Source of the DNA: Flavobacterium terrigena
GTDB lineage: Bacteria; Bacteroidota; Bacteroidia; Flavobacteriales; Flavobacteriaceae
Assembly: GCF_900108955.1 (NCBI RefSeq)
Contig: NZ_FNYA01000005.1
Span: 186,001-250,000 of the forward strand
Length of the DNA: 64,000 nucleotides
Direction: 5' to 3'
Both the position numbers and the translations under genes were made by a program. Of the stretch, positions 8,601 to 17,030 are shown one piece after another; position 1 is the first letter of the stretch; each line of letters starts with the position of its first letter. The notes under the pieces are model-generated. The model worked only from the letters and a program-made list of their open reading frames with translations, made no database searches and was not told where the DNA came from.

Positions 8601-9995
8601 ATTATCTGCTGATCTTTTAATAACAGGTTTCTTAGTAGCATAATCCTCACAAAGCGCAAAAGCTCTTCCGGCAGTTTGTCTAGAACATTTTAATTGTACT
8701 CTTCCGTTTACTCCAGATAAAGTTCTCACCAAAGCCCAGTCTGTTCCAGTTGTACATTTATATATTCTTCCACCACCAGCTCCAAATGCACTTCTTTTAG
8801 TTCCCATAAAAAGATTTCCTGTGAAATCAATAGAAAAACTATTTGGCGCACAATAAGTCCCTGCTGAAGATTGCAATGCTACATTAGTAAATTTTGCAAA
8901 ATTAATTCCATCTGTACTTTTCCACAAACCAACCATGTTTGTTCCAACCCATTGAGTTGCGCCAACTGCTTCAGAATAATACATAGCATCTGCTCCAAAA
9001 TATACTTCCGTTAATCCTGTAGTTGGGTTTCTCCAAGCAATAATATCTTGAATATAGGATAACTGATCAGCAAGTGCTGCACCAATTGAAGTTCCATAAA
9101 TTAATCTCCATGTTGTACCACCATCAATAGATTTATATACACCATTACCATTTACGGCTCCCCAAGTATACACTTCACCTGTACCTAAATACATAATTTG
9201 AGAATTCTGAGGATCAACAGTTAAACAAGTGACCGCCATATTACTTGGCACTCCTGAAACTTGAGTCCAAGAAGTAGCTGCATTCGTAATATCAGTATTC
9301 ACCCAAAGTCCACCATTCACAGCACCAGCAAAAACTTTTGTAGTACTTCCTGGAGCAAAGAACAAAACTCTTGTTCTACCTCCAACGTTGTTTGGTCCAC
9401 GTTCTACCCATTGATTGTCTAAACCATCACCAGGAACTCTTCCATTTTCTAATTGTGCATCTAACGTTTTTTGTAAATCTAAAGTAACTTCAGGAGTAGG
9501 TCTTCCTAAATTTGGATCCATAGTATACAACCATTCTTGTTCATTGTATGCATTGGGTGGCAAACCCATAGCTTTTCTTTCCTTTTTAGGCAGAATCATT
9601 TGCTGCCTAAATGGATGATTTACAATTGTATTTTGATATTTTTCACGAATTTTTTCAATAGAATCTAATTCTTTTTGACTTAAAGTAGAAACATTTTTCT
9701 CTTCAGATTGAATTTCAGGTGTTACAGAAACTGTTCTTCCTTTAGAAAAATTTTGTTTTGAATTTGTAGCAATTAATTTCGTGGAATTTTCTACGATTAA
9801 ATTCTCTTCAGTTGCATTCTCTTCAGTTTTTATAACTGGGCTTTCTACAACATTTTGTTTATTACTCGTATTACTTCTCTTAATTTCCTTTTTTTCTAGA
9901 TTAAATTCTTGCAAATAACCATTATGATAGACAAAATAGCAGCTAATTGCAATTAAACCAGTTAAGACGCTGATTTTTAGTAGTTTATTTTTCAT
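5688..9995 (-). CDS. Large secreted beta-propeller protein with T9SS type A sorting domain
   Basis: This is a 1435-residue protein. An N-terminal hydrophobic signal (LLKISVLTGLIAISCYFV) is followed by a disordered Lys/Glu/Asn region and a family-typical WVERGPNNVGGRTR motif (~200). A long run of BNR/sortilin-like propeller repeats follows to ~890; examples are VYKSIDGGTTW, LWKSTDG, IYYSADGGANWSN and VWYTVDF. After LAATFGRGMWTG comes a beta-rich section (~895-1290) with a glycine/threonine-rich parallel-beta segment. The last ~80 residues (VEVYDVLGKVIFTKNGI...ENGEVVTKKIIM) are a T9SS type A C-terminal sorting domain. It is predicted to be exported by Sec, passed through T9SS and attached or released at the cell surface. 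The propeller might bind glycans or proteins; no catalytic residues are recognisable. It is monocistronic and convergent with the dipeptidase gene. Confidence 0.85.
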   Translation of the reverse strand: MKNKLLKISVLTGLIAISCYFVYHNGYLQEFNLEKKEIKRSNTSNKQNVVESPVIKTEENATEENLIVENSTKLIATNSKQNFSKGRTVSVTPEIQSEEKNVSTLSQKELDSIEKIREKYQNTIVNHPFRQQMILPKKERKAMGLPPNAYNEQEWLYTMDPNLGRPTPEVTLDLQKTLDAQLENGRVPGDGLDNQWVERGPNNVGGRTRVLFFAPGSTTKVFAGAVNGGLWVNTDITNAATSWTQVSGVPSNMAVTCLTVDPQNSQIMYLGTGEVYTWGAVNGNGVYKSIDGGTTWRLIYGTSIGAALADQLSYIQDIIAWRNPTTGLTEVYFGADAMYYSEAVGATQWVGTNMVGLWKSTDGINFAKFTNVALQSSAGTYCAPNSFSIDFTGNLFMGTKRSAFGAGGGRIYKCTTGTDWALVRTLSGVNGRVQLKCSRQTAGRAFALCEDYATKKPVIKRSADNFAADDTTVSLPTSIGAQPPAANDFCRQQAFYDLMIGLNPSDDNEVYVGGIEIFKTTTAFTGANSAMWTQLTDWTINPTAAGNATANSLDGVHSDHHVMAFCPTQTSRVVFGCDGGVYYSNNSGTAIGERNKDYNVTQVYKGSIDQSVANNKMLGGLQDNGSQLMTNPAMIGAGTEIYGGDGCWEFIDKQQQYIVASYVYNRYVYCTYAGAATVYISNNTTDGDFVNQCTLDSNLNILYTNGSSSGTYRIFRNAINPADGATVSTTLTNAAINAIPTYFETSPYTPDRIMVGLSTGRLVRMDTASGTPVYTIIATPFAGAISDIKYGNSENDLFVTMHNYGIASIYYSADGGANWSNKEGNLPNIPVKCILQNPNATNEVIIGTELGVWYTVDFNVANPNWRRANTGMKDCKVLSFDYRAADQTILAATFGRGMWTGKFWQCGATTKTWNGTAWSPAGTPTSKDAVVFTGNYTSTATLDACSVTVNTGAAVTFLTGHSLRVGENVTVNGTGSLTINSGAALVQYTKHAVNTGNIIVKRNSANMIHNDYTAWASPVVNQNLLAFSPNTLATRFYTYNRVNSGTSATAYTSVAPGSTAFATAKGYMIRVNNNWTLTPAVYNGQFTGVPNNGTLTYAVGVGYELLGNPYASPISAYRLLITNPKLNTLYYWTHTAPASGGIYPINNYASYTTLGGTASAAGGAIPNDKINVGQGFFVQSAVAYTVTFENELREDAVTTSQFFKNPNAVAENVETEKHRIWLNLNDATKSYNQILVGYTTNATDGIDSKIDGKMLDTSKTMLYNLIDNDAYVIQGKGLPFSDEDVVKLGLKVTEASNFEINIEQVDGIFANHDVFVKDNYTRAIHNLKEGSYYFISQDGTFNDRFELIYKKAVKEDVATKNTVDVLVKNNELTIQTYQSAIVSVEVYDVLGKVIFTKNGINNKQFNTNQITASKQALVVIIQLENGEVVTKKIIM

Positions 9996-10145
9996 TGTAA
10001 TAGTAGGTTTGTTTGGGTTTGAGGCTACGAATATAACAAAAAATTTAAAAAAGTTTAAAAAACAAACAACAATGTTAATAAAAACACAAAATTAAAATGG
10101 AAATGAGGGAAAAAACAGGAATTTAAAAAAATAATTTAAATTCCT

Positions 10146-10175
10146 TTGCAAAAGCAAACAATGTTTATATATTTG
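10146..10175 (+). promoter_or_regulatory. Promoter of tRNA-Leu(UAG)
   Basis: TTG (10146-10148), 19 bases, TATATTTG (10168-10175), 11 bases before the first base of the tRNA: an ideal Bacteroidota promoter. Confidence 0.75.
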
Positions 10176-10186
10176 CACTCCACAAT

Positions 10187-10268
10187 GCGGGTGTGGTGAA
10201 ATTGGTAGACACGCCAGACTTAGGATCTGGTGCCGCAAGGTGTGAAGGTTCGAGTCCTTTCACCCGCA
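10187..10268 (+). tRNA. tRNA-Leu (anticodon UAG)
   Basis: Acceptor arms GCGGGTG (10187-10193) and CACCCGC (10261-10267) pair fully, and base 10268 (A) is the discriminator. The anticodon stem-loop CAGACTTAGGATCTG shows loop CTTAGGA, anticodon TAG. A variable arm (GGTGCCGCAAGGTGT) and T-loop GGTTCGAGTCC follow. The long variable arm is typical of leucine tRNAs. CCA is not encoded. Confidence 0.95.
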
Positions 10269-10270
10269 CA

Positions 10271-10303
10271 AAAAAGCTCAAAACTAAGTTTTGAGCTTTT
10301 TTT
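10271..10303. terminator. Bidirectional terminator after tRNA-Leu and the convergent cytochrome gene
   Basis: The inverted repeat AGCTCAAAACT / AGTTTTGAGCT (about 10275-10297) is flanked by A- and T-runs. It lies between the tRNA and the convergent cytochrome c gene, whose stop codon overlaps the T-run. Confidence 0.85.
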
Positions 10304-10706
10304 ATTTATAACTTAACATATATTCTTCCAAAGCTTTTAACTCTTCATCTGTCATTTCTTTAGTAATCGCGAAATTAGCTTTCATGATTTCAAATTGGGC
10401 CGGATCAACAATTGGGTCGGTTTCTCCTTGTAAGAATATAGAAATACTCGCTTTTTTATCTGTATAGATTTTAGCTATTTCTTTAATACTTGGTCCAATA
10501 ATTTTGGTATCTTCTTTATGACAAGTAAAGCACATTCCTTTACCTTCGAATAATTCTTTACCTAATTCTTCAGATGAGAGTGCTTTTGTTGTTGTTTTAG
10601 TTTCCTCAATAGGATTTCCCATTGGATCGGTTTCTTTTTTTTCGCCACAACTAACAAAACCTAAAGTAAGTACAGCTAAATAAAGAAGTTTCTTAAAGTT
10701 TTTCAT
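10302..10706 (-). CDS. Small c-type cytochrome lipoprotein
   Basis: The 134-residue product has a lipoprotein signal (MKNFKKLLYLAVLTLGFVSC) and a single haem-binding motif CFTCH followed by IGPSIKEIAKIY. That is the monohaem cytochrome c fold of membrane-anchored electron carriers in Bacteroidota. The longer open frame to 10730 starts with TTG and overlaps a -7 box (CAAATTTA on the plus strand, 10728-10735), so the ATG at 10706 is the true start. It is anchored outside the cytoplasmic membrane and probably carries electrons to an oxidase or peroxidase; the partner is not evident nearby. The haem biosynthesis cluster lies immediately upstream. Confidence 0.85.
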   Translation of the reverse strand: MKNFKKLLYLAVLTLGFVSCGEKKETDPMGNPIEETKTTTKALSSEELGKELFEGKGMCFTCHKEDTKIIGPSIKEIAKIYTDKKASISIFLQGETDPIVDPAQFEIMKANFAITKEMTDEELKALEEYMLSYK

Positions 10707-10775
10707 TTCGAATTTTATTTTGATTATCAAATTTACAATACTATTTTTAGTATAAAAATGATAATTATCACGTCA

Positions 10776-11771
10776 TTATTTATTCAATAAAATGGCAGCT
10801 TCTTTAGCGAAATACGTCGAAATTAAACTCGCACCCGCTCTTTTAATACACATCAATTGTTCCATCATAATTTTATCGTGATCTAACCAACCTCTTTCTG
10901 AAGCGGCTTTAATCATCGCATATTCGCCAGAAACATGGAAAACAGTTACAGGAACATTCACCGCATTTTTCACTTCACGAACAATATCTAAATACGCAAT
11001 TCCTGGTTTAACCATAACCATATCTGCACCTTCTTCCACATCCCATAAAGCTTCTTTAACGGCTTCGATACGATTGGCGTAATCCATTTGATAGGTTTTC
11101 TTGTCTTTTGGAACTACCACATCTGCTTCTCTTGGTGCACTATCTAAAGCATCTCTAAACGGACCGTAAAAAGCAGAAGCATATTTCGCCGAATAACTCA
11201 TGATTCCAACATTGTGAAATCCAGCTGCATCTAAACCTTCGCGTAAGCGTAAAACTCTTCCATCCATCATGTCACTTGGCGCAACGAAATCGGCACCAGC
11301 TTGCGCATGAGAAACAGCCATTTTTACTAAAGCTGCATTTGTGGCATCATTAGCAATATCTCCATTTTCAATAATTCCATCGTGACCATAAATTGAATAC
11401 GGATCTAAAGCTACATCAGGCATTACCACCATTTCCGGACAAGCCGATTTGATAGCTTTTATGGCTTGTTGCATTAATCCGTTTGAATTCCAAGCTTCTT
11501 TACCCGTATTGTCTTTTAAAGATTCATCTACTTTTACATAAATGTTCACCGCACGAATTCCTAATGCGAAAAGCTCTTTCACTTCTTCCACAGTCAAATC
11601 GATTGAACGACGGAAAATTCCTGGCATTGATGGAATTTCAACCTTTACGTTTTCGCCTTCAGCAATAAACATCGGAAACATAAAATCACTTGGACTTAAT
11701 GTGGTTTCACGAACCAAACTTCTTATTGATTCATTTACTCTTAAACGACGACCTCTTTGTAATGGAAACAT
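10776..11771 (-). CDS. hemB: Delta-aminolevulinic acid dehydratase (porphobilinogen synthase)
   Basis: The 331-residue enzyme condenses two 5-aminolevulinate molecules to porphobilinogen. Diagnostic segments are the N-terminal RGRRLRVNESIRSLVRET, the metal/allosteric region PSDMMDGRV, SYSAKYASAFYGPFRDA, and the Schiff-base lysine in MVMVKPG. The usual length is ~325. It is separated from the rest of the hem run by a small plus-strand gene (11790-11993), so it likely has its own promoter in the 11772-11830 region rather than sharing the hemA transcript. Confidence 0.97.
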   Translation of the reverse strand: MFPLQRGRRLRVNESIRSLVRETTLSPSDFMFPMFIAEGENVKVEIPSMPGIFRRSIDLTVEEVKELFALGIRAVNIYVKVDESLKDNTGKEAWNSNGLMQQAIKAIKSACPEMVVMPDVALDPYSIYGHDGIIENGDIANDATNAALVKMAVSHAQAGADFVAPSDMMDGRVLRLREGLDAAGFHNVGIMSYSAKYASAFYGPFRDALDSAPREADVVVPKDKKTYQMDYANRIEAVKEALWDVEEGADMVMVKPGIAYLDIVREVKNAVNVPVTVFHVSGEYAMIKAASERGWLDHDKIMMEQLMCIKRAGASLISTYFAKEAAILLNK

Positions 11772-11785
11772 AATTTATATATTTG
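11757..11785 (+). promoter_or_regulatory. Promoter immediately before the 67-residue membrane protein gene
   Basis: TTG (11757-11759), 18 bases, TATATTTG (11778-11785). The ATG of the next gene is at 11790, only 4 bases after the -7 box, where transcription would begin. This implies a leaderless or nearly leaderless mRNA. The elements overlap the 5' end of hemB on the other strand. Confidence 0.5.
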
Positions 11786-11789
11786 TCTT

Positions 11790-11993
11790 ATGGAAAAAAG
11801 ATTAATTTTTAGTGTAATTGCACTTATTTACATTTGTGTTTTTAAAATTACCAATTTTGAATTTGGCGATATAGCATCAGCTACTCTATTAATTTATATA
11901 GGTGTGCCTTTTTTTGTTTTTCTTTCTCTAATCTTGTTTATAGTAAGTTTTTTTATAACTTTTATAAAGAAAAGTTTACTATCAAAACTTTAA
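11790..11993 (+). CDS. Small membrane protein of unknown function (67 aa)
   Basis: The product has two hydrophobic segments (LIFSVIALIYICVF, ~5-18, and LLIYIGVPFFVFLSLILFIVSFFITFI, ~33-59) and a basic C-terminal tail (KKSLLSKL). This predicts a two-pass inner-membrane protein with both ends on the cytoplasmic side. It sits on the plus strand between hemB and hemF, divergent from hemB and convergent with hemF, and has a good promoter. No family is recognised. It could be a small accessory of membrane or haem metabolism, but location is the only hint. Confidence 0.6.
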   Translation: MEKRLIFSVIALIYICVFKITNFEFGDIASATLLIYIGVPFFVFLSLILFIVSFFITFIKKSLLSKL

Positions 11994-12043
11994 ATTTCGT
12001 TTCACTAATTGTTAACCTTATTTCGCTTGTTTTAATGTTTTTT

Positions 12044-12946
12044 CTAAATCCAATCAACTGGTGATTCTAATACTTTAATTAGTTTTTCTTCTTCGCTACC
12101 CACTTCTGGATGATGGTCGTAAACCCATTGTACATGTGGTGGTAAACTCATCAAAATACTTTCAATTCTTCCGTTGGTTTTTAGTCCGAAAAGTGTGCCT
12201 TTATCGTGAACCAAATTGAATTCTACATAACGACCACGACGAATTTCTTGCCAAGTGCGTTGTTCAGCTGTAAAAGGTAAATCTTTTCTTTTTTCTACAA
12301 TTGGAACATAAGCTTCTAAAAAAGAGTTTCCAACTTCTGTTACGAAATTGAACCAATCTTCCATTTTCATACCTTCTGTTTCCTTGCAATAATCAAAGAA
12401 TAAACCACCTAAACCACGCGCTTCGTTTCTGTGAGCATTCCAAAAATACGCGTCACATTGTTTTTTATATTTTGGGTAGAATTCTGGATTATGTTTGTCA
12501 CAAGCTGTTTTACAAGTTTGATGAAAGTGTTTTCCATCTTCTTCAAACAAATAATAAGGTGTTAAATCTTGTCCGCCACCAAACCAACTATTAATCACGT
12601 TTCCATTATCATCATACATTTCAAAATAACGCCAATTTGCATGAACTGTTGGCACCATTGGGTTTTTTGGATGAATGACTAAACTCAATCCACAAGCAAA
12701 AAAATCAGCTTCCCCAACATTGAATAATTTCTGCATAGAATCTGGTAATTTACCATGAACTGCCGAAATATTCACACCGCCTTTTTCAATCACATTTCCG
12801 TTTTCGATAACGCGCGTTCTTCCGCCGCCACCTTCTGGTCGCACCCAAATGTCTTCACGAAACTTCGCTTTTCCTTCGACTGTTTCTAATCCAGCAACGA
12901 TTTGATCTTGAAGATTTTGTATGTAGGTGTAGAATTTATTTTTCAT
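12044..12946 (-). CDS. hemF: Oxygen-dependent coproporphyrinogen III oxidase
   Basis: The 300-residue enzyme oxidatively decarboxylates coproporphyrinogen III to protoporphyrinogen IX using O2. The family blocks RPEGGGGRTRVIENGNVIEKGGVN, PHANWRYFE-like (VHANWRYFEMYD), WFGGGQDLTPYYLFEED and GRYVEFNLVHDKGTLFGL are all present. It is the last gene of the hemA-C-D-E-F run. A 13-bp tandem repeat (12953-12982) lies in the 62-bp spacer that separates it from hemE. Presence of HemF indicates haem synthesis under aerobic conditions. Confidence 0.97.
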   Translation of the reverse strand: MKNKFYTYIQNLQDQIVAGLETVEGKAKFREDIWVRPEGGGGRTRVIENGNVIEKGGVNISAVHGKLPDSMQKLFNVGEADFFACGLSLVIHPKNPMVPTVHANWRYFEMYDDNGNVINSWFGGGQDLTPYYLFEEDGKHFHQTCKTACDKHNPEFYPKYKKQCDAYFWNAHRNEARGLGGLFFDYCKETEGMKMEDWFNFVTEVGNSFLEAYVPIVEKRKDLPFTAEQRTWQEIRRGRYVEFNLVHDKGTLFGLKTNGRIESILMSLPPHVQWVYDHHPEVGSEEEKLIKVLESPVDWI

Positions 12947-12952
12947 TGTTTC

Positions 12953-12982
12953 AGTTTTCAGTCGCAGTTTTCAGTCGCAGTT
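12953..12982. repeat. 13-bp tandem repeat between hemE and hemF
   Basis: Two exact copies of AGTTTTCAGTCGC (12953-12965, 12966-12978) are followed by AGTT. They lie 7 bases before the hemF start codon on the minus strand, inside the only sizeable spacer of the hemACDEF run. Confidence 0.8.
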
Positions 12983-13008
12983 AATCTGTAAACCGAGACT
13001 GAGACTAA

Positions 13009-14034
13009 CTACTTGTTATATTCCTTCACCGCTTCCACAAATGCTTTCGCGTGATCAACTGGAATATTTGGTAAAATTCCGTGACCTAAGTTTACGATAT
13101 AATTGTCTTTTCCGAATTCGTCAATCATTTCGTGTACCATTTTTTTGATGGTTGGAATTGGCGATAATAATCTTGATGGGTCGAAATTCCCTTGTAAAGT
13201 GATTTTTCCACCTGATAAATAACGAGCGTTTCTTGGCGAACAGGTCCAATCTACACCTAATGCAGAAGCTTTTGATTTTGCCATGTCGTTTAAGGCAAAC
13301 CAACATCCTTTTCCGAAAACGATAACTTTCGTTTCTTCCGCTAAGGCTTCCACAATTTGGTTGATGTATTGCCAAGAGAATTCTTGATAATCCACTGGAG
13401 ATAACATTCCACCCCAAGAATCGAAAATTTGAATCGCGTTACAACCTGCTTTTACTTTTTCTTTTAAATATAAGATAGTTGTATCTGTAATTTTTTGTAA
13501 TAAAACGTGTGCTGCTACTGGATTTGAGAAACAAAATCCTTTCGCTGTATCAAAACTTTTAGAACCTTTTCCTTCAACCGCGTAACAGAAAATTGTCCAA
13601 GGTGAACCTGCGAAACCGATTAATGGCACCTCATCGTTCAACATTTGTTTGGTCAATTTAATCGCATCAAAAACATAACCCAACGTTTCATTCACATCTG
13701 GAACAAACACTTTTTCTACATCTTGCGAAGTTCTGATTGGATTTGGAATAATTGGTCCTAAATTGTCTTTTAATTCTACGTGAATTCCCATTGCACGTGG
13801 CACAACCAAAATATCTGAAAACAAAATTGCTGCATCTGGTTTTACAATTCTAATCGGTTGAACTGTAATTTCTGCTGCTAATTCTGGAGTTTCACAACGT
13901 GTGAAGAAATCATATTTGTCGCGTAACGCTCTAAATTCTGGTAAATATCTTCCTGCTTGACGCATCATCCAAACTGGCGGACGTTCAACAGATTCGTTAT
14001 TTAAGGCACGTAGGAATAAATCGTTTTTTATCAT
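13009..14034 (-). CDS. hemE: Uroporphyrinogen decarboxylase
   Basis: The 341-residue cytoplasmic enzyme converts uroporphyrinogen III to coproporphyrinogen III. Signature 1 is [20 protein letters not shown] (~19-38). Other conserved parts are [37 protein letters not shown] and the C-terminal [11 protein letters not shown]. Length is normal. It follows hemD after a 30-bp gap on the minus strand. Confidence 0.97.
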   Translation of the reverse strand: MIKNDLFLRALNNESVERPPVWMMRQAGRYLPEFRALRDKYDFFTRCETPELAAEITVQPIRIVKPDAAILFSDILVVPRAMGIHVELKDNLGPIIPNPIRTSQDVEKVFVPDVNETLGYVFDAIKLTKQMLNDEVPLIGFAGSPWTIFCYAVEGKGSKSFDTAKGFCFSNPVAAHVLLQKITDTTILYLKEKVKAGCNAIQIFDSWGGMLSPVDYQEFSWQYINQIVEALAEETKVIVFGKGCWFALNDMAKSKASALGVDWTCSPRNARYLSGGKITLQGNFDPSRLLSPIPTIKKMVHEMIDEFGKDNYIVNLGHGILPNIPVDHAKAFVEAVKEYNK

Positions 14035-14064
14035 TTTATTTTTATTTTAAACCCTTCGAGGGAT

Positions 14065-14748
14065 TTATTTATTATAATATTCTATAACTTGTTCTATAAC
14101 GTTTTCAACACTTGGTTGATATGCAGTTTTTATGTTTTTAATTTTAGTTTCAGATAATACATTTCTCAACGCGTCAGCAGTTGTATTTCCGATGCAAAAC
14201 AATTTTTCGTTGGCAAGTGAGTTCTTTTTCAAATAACTTGTTACGGCTGATGGACTGAAAAACAGAATTCCATCTACTTTTTCTGCGATTTTATGTGGTG
14301 TTAATGTCGTATCGTACACTTTAATTTCATTGAAAGTGATTTCATTTTCCGACAACATTTCTGGCAAAGTATCTCTACGAAGATTTCCACTAAAAAAAGT
14401 AAAACTTTCATCTGAATAGACTAACGTAATAATTTCGGCTAAATCTTCCGCATAACCTGTGTAGGCTTCAACTGTAAATCCATTTTCGTTAAGTAATTCT
14501 TTGGTTTTTAATCCGACACAAAAAACTGTTTTTTGTTTTAAATCTTCAATTTTTGGATGTTGGAAAATGCTTAAAACGGCATTTTGACTCGTGAAAATTA
14601 AATTTTTGTTCAGGTTTTTTATTTCGAAAGAAGCATTTTCTGTTTTGATGAAATCGGCTTCAATAACTTGAATAGCTTCGTCTAACAATACTTGTTTTTG
14701 AATTGCAGAAAGGGTTTTGGTTGAAAGTATTGTAGTTTTATCAGACAT
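14065..14748 (-). CDS. hemD: Uroporphyrinogen-III synthase
   Basis: The 227-residue protein cyclises hydroxymethylbilane to uroporphyrinogen III. HemD is poorly conserved. The call rests on length, the two-lobed pattern (lobe change near residues 30-45 and 165), the segment ILFFSPSAVTSYLK (typical of the second lobe) and CIGNTTADAL near the C-terminus. Position supports it: its ATG overlaps the hemC stop by one base (TAATG at 14746-14750), implying translational coupling. Confidence 0.88.
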   Translation of the reverse strand: MSDKTTILSTKTLSAIQKQVLLDEAIQVIEADFIKTENASFEIKNLNKNLIFTSQNAVLSIFQHPKIEDLKQKTVFCVGLKTKELLNENGFTVEAYTGYAEDLAEIITLVYSDESFTFFSGNLRRDTLPEMLSENEITFNEIKVYDTTLTPHKIAEKVDGILFFSPSAVTSYLKKNSLANEKLFCIGNTTADALRNVLSETKIKNIKTAYQPSVENVIEQVIEYYNK

Positions 14749-15683
14749 TATTTTTTTAGTTTTTCTTTAATTTCAGTCATTATTGCTGTTCCGCCATTGG
14801 CTAAAATTTCTTGAGCACAATTGAATCCTAATTTTTTCCATTCGGAAACATCCACTTTTTTAGAAACTTCTAATTTTTGTTTTCCATCAATTGATAGTAA
14901 AACACCCGTGAAATCAATCATATCATCTTTTTCGTTATAAGTCGCTATTGCTCCAATTGGCGCGGTACAACCACCTTCTAACGTTCTTAAAAATTGACGT
15001 TCTATATACGTACAAATCTCTGTTTCTATATGATTTAATTGTGAAACCGCATCAAGAGAAAAGAAATCTTCTGCATTACAAACCACCAACATTGCACCTT
15101 GAGCTGGAGCTGAAATCATCCAATCTAATGGAATAAAAGTCGAAGGTTTTACGTTGATGCGTTCTAAACCGGCTTCGGCAAAAATAGCACCACTCCAAGT
15201 TTCAGAATCAGCTACTTTTTGTAAGCGTGTATTAACATTTCCGCGAATATCTTCTACTTTGTGTGTTGGATATTTGTGTAACCAACTTGCTTTTCTTCGT
15301 AAGCTACTACTAGCAATTGTACTATTTTCTTGAGTTAGGAAATCTAAATTTCCTTTATGAACTAAAATATCTAAAGTGGAAGCTCTTTCTAAAACCGCAC
15401 CTTGAATAATTCCGTTTGGCAATTGCGTTGGTACATCTTTCATAGAATGCACGGCAATATCAATTTTGCCCTGAATCATCGCAATATCTAAAGTCTTTGT
15501 GAAAATTCCTGTAATGCCTAATTCGTATAAAGGTTTGTCTAAAACAATATCGCCTTCCGATTTTACAGCCGTAATTTCGGTTTTATAACCTAAATCGTTT
15601 AACTGTTTTTCAACTGTTTTGGCTTGCCAAAGTGCTAATTCGCTATCGCGAGTTCCTATTCTTATTGTTTTTTGCTTTGTCAT
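14748..15683 (-). CDS. hemC: Hydroxymethylbilane synthase (porphobilinogen deaminase)
   Basis: The 311-residue enzyme polymerises four porphobilinogens. IRIGTRDSELALWQA starts the protein. AVHSMKDVPTQLP, SSLRRKASWL and DIRGNVNTRL bind the substrate carboxylates, and LEGGCTAPIGA carries Cys239, the attachment site of the dipyrromethane cofactor. Start and stop codons overlap those of hemA and hemD by one base each (TAATG), so hemA-C-D form a tight translational unit. Confidence 0.97.
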   Translation of the reverse strand: MTKQKTIRIGTRDSELALWQAKTVEKQLNDLGYKTEITAVKSEGDIVLDKPLYELGITGIFTKTLDIAMIQGKIDIAVHSMKDVPTQLPNGIIQGAVLERASTLDILVHKGNLDFLTQENSTIASSSLRRKASWLHKYPTHKVEDIRGNVNTRLQKVADSETWSGAIFAEAGLERINVKPSTFIPLDWMISAPAQGAMLVVCNAEDFFSLDAVSQLNHIETEICTYIERQFLRTLEGGCTAPIGAIATYNEKDDMIDFTGVLLSIDGKQKLEVSKKVDVSEWKKLGFNCAQEILANGGTAIMTEIKEKLKK

Positions 15684-16927
15684 TAGTCAATTTGAAAAAC
15701 CTTATTGATCCATTCTACACTTTCTTCCACAACAGTGTTATCATCTTTTAAATGATTGGCAAAATGGCTGGTTATTTTTTGAATTAATTTTGCAGTAATA
15801 ATTTCAGCATATTCATCATTAAAATCGGCATTTTTCTTTTTCAAGTGGTTGATTTCCGATTCTTTAATCGCGTTTAATTTTGCTTTTAAAGCATGAATGG
15901 TTGGTGCGTATTTTCTACCTTTTGACCAAGTTAAAAATTCGGTTAGAATTTCTGTAATGATAATTTCGGCAGCAGGAATATGTTGTTTTCTGTTTTCTAA
16001 AGTTTCATCCGTCATTTGCGACAAATGATCCATGTGTACCAAAGTTACGAATGGATTTTGTTTTACGTTTTCGTTTACATTTTTCGGAATCGATAAATCT
16101 AAAATCAACAACGGTTTCTTTAAATTTAAAATATCTAAATCGATTGTTGGATTTTGAGCGCCAGTAGCTACTACAACTACGTCTGCTTTTTGTAATTCGA
16201 TTTGTAAATCCGAATAATCCTTCACAATAAGATTTAATTTTTTGGCTAATTTTTCCGCCTTATCTTTTGTTCTGTTGATTAACGTAATTTGATCGTGTTT
16301 TGAATGTTTTACTAGGTTTTCACAAGTATTTCTTCCAATTTTTCCTGTTCCGAAAAGCAAAATGTCTTTGTTAGAAATGTCTTCTACATTCTTAAAAATA
16401 TATTGAACCGCTGCGAAAGAAACAGATGTTGCTCCGCTAGAAATTTCGGTTTCGTTTTTAACTTTCTTACTCGCTTGAATTACTGAATTTACCAACCGTT
16501 CTAAATATGCATTGGCTAAATTTAGTTTTTTACTTTCTACAAACGCATTTTTCAATTGAGCAATAATTTCAAAATCACCTAAAATCTGACTATCTAAACC
16601 TGTTCCAACACGGAACATATGATTTAAAGCTTCTTTTTGTTTGTAAACGTAAGCGTAGTTTTGAAATTCTTCCAATGAACCTTGACTGTTATCGCAAAGC
16701 AATTGAATTAATTGAAAAGGATGTTGTGCAAAACCGTAAATTTCGGTTCTGTTACACGTAGAAGTCACTAATAAACTCTCCACACCATTAGCTTTGGCTT
16801 GTTCCAATAAGTTGGCTTTGGCTTTTTCGTCTAAACTAAATTTACCTCTAATTTCGGCATCAGCTTTTTTGTAGCTCAGACCGATAGCGTAGAAAGTATT
16901 TTGTTTTGCGGGTGAATGATTCTCCAT
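15683..16927 (-). CDS. hemA: Glutamyl-tRNA reductase
   Basis: The 414-residue enzyme reduces glutamyl-tRNA(Glu) to glutamate-1-semialdehyde, the committed and usually regulated step of C5 haem synthesis. The catalytic cysteine is in VTSTCNRTEIYG (Cys58). GLDSQILGDFEI follows, and an NADPH-binding Rossmann domain starts at ILLFGTGKIGRNTC (~190-205). It is the first gene of the hemACDEF run. Its promoter (16954-16985) faces away from a divergent AraC-type regulator. Confidence 0.97.
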   Translation of the reverse strand: MENHSPAKQNTFYAIGLSYKKADAEIRGKFSLDEKAKANLLEQAKANGVESLLVTSTCNRTEIYGFAQHPFQLIQLLCDNSQGSLEEFQNYAYVYKQKEALNHMFRVGTGLDSQILGDFEIIAQLKNAFVESKKLNLANAYLERLVNSVIQASKKVKNETEISSGATSVSFAAVQYIFKNVEDISNKDILLFGTGKIGRNTCENLVKHSKHDQITLINRTKDKAEKLAKKLNLIVKDYSDLQIELQKADVVVVATGAQNPTIDLDILNLKKPLLILDLSIPKNVNENVKQNPFVTLVHMDHLSQMTDETLENRKQHIPAAEIIITEILTEFLTWSKGRKYAPTIHALKAKLNAIKESEINHLKKKNADFNDEYAEIITAKLIQKITSHFANHLKDDNTVVEESVEWINKVFQID

Positions 16928-16953
16928 AAATTCCTTTATCTCTTAAAGATGCA

Positions 16954-16985
16954 CAAAATTATTGTTTACTACTTTATAAAAACAA
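16954..16985 (-). promoter_or_regulatory. Probable promoter of hemACDEF
   Basis: On the minus strand TTG (16983-16985) is followed after 21 bases by TAATTTTG (16954-16961), 27 bases before the hemA ATG. Upstream of it, between the divergent promoters, the sequence GTACTTnTTT occurs twice (16994-16999 core and 17033-17038 core), a possible binding site for the AraC-type regulator. Confidence 0.5.
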
Positions 16986-17030
16986 CGCTAAAAGTACTTT
17001 TTATATCGTAAATAGTTTTTTTTACATAAA

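Noticed and set aside
12953..12982. Tandem repeat considered as a CRISPR remnant
   Set aside because: Units are 13 bp, directly adjacent with no spacers; no cas genes anywhere in the window.
13121..13417. 98-codon frame inside hemE
   Set aside because: Shadow of the conserved hemE reading frame on the same strand.
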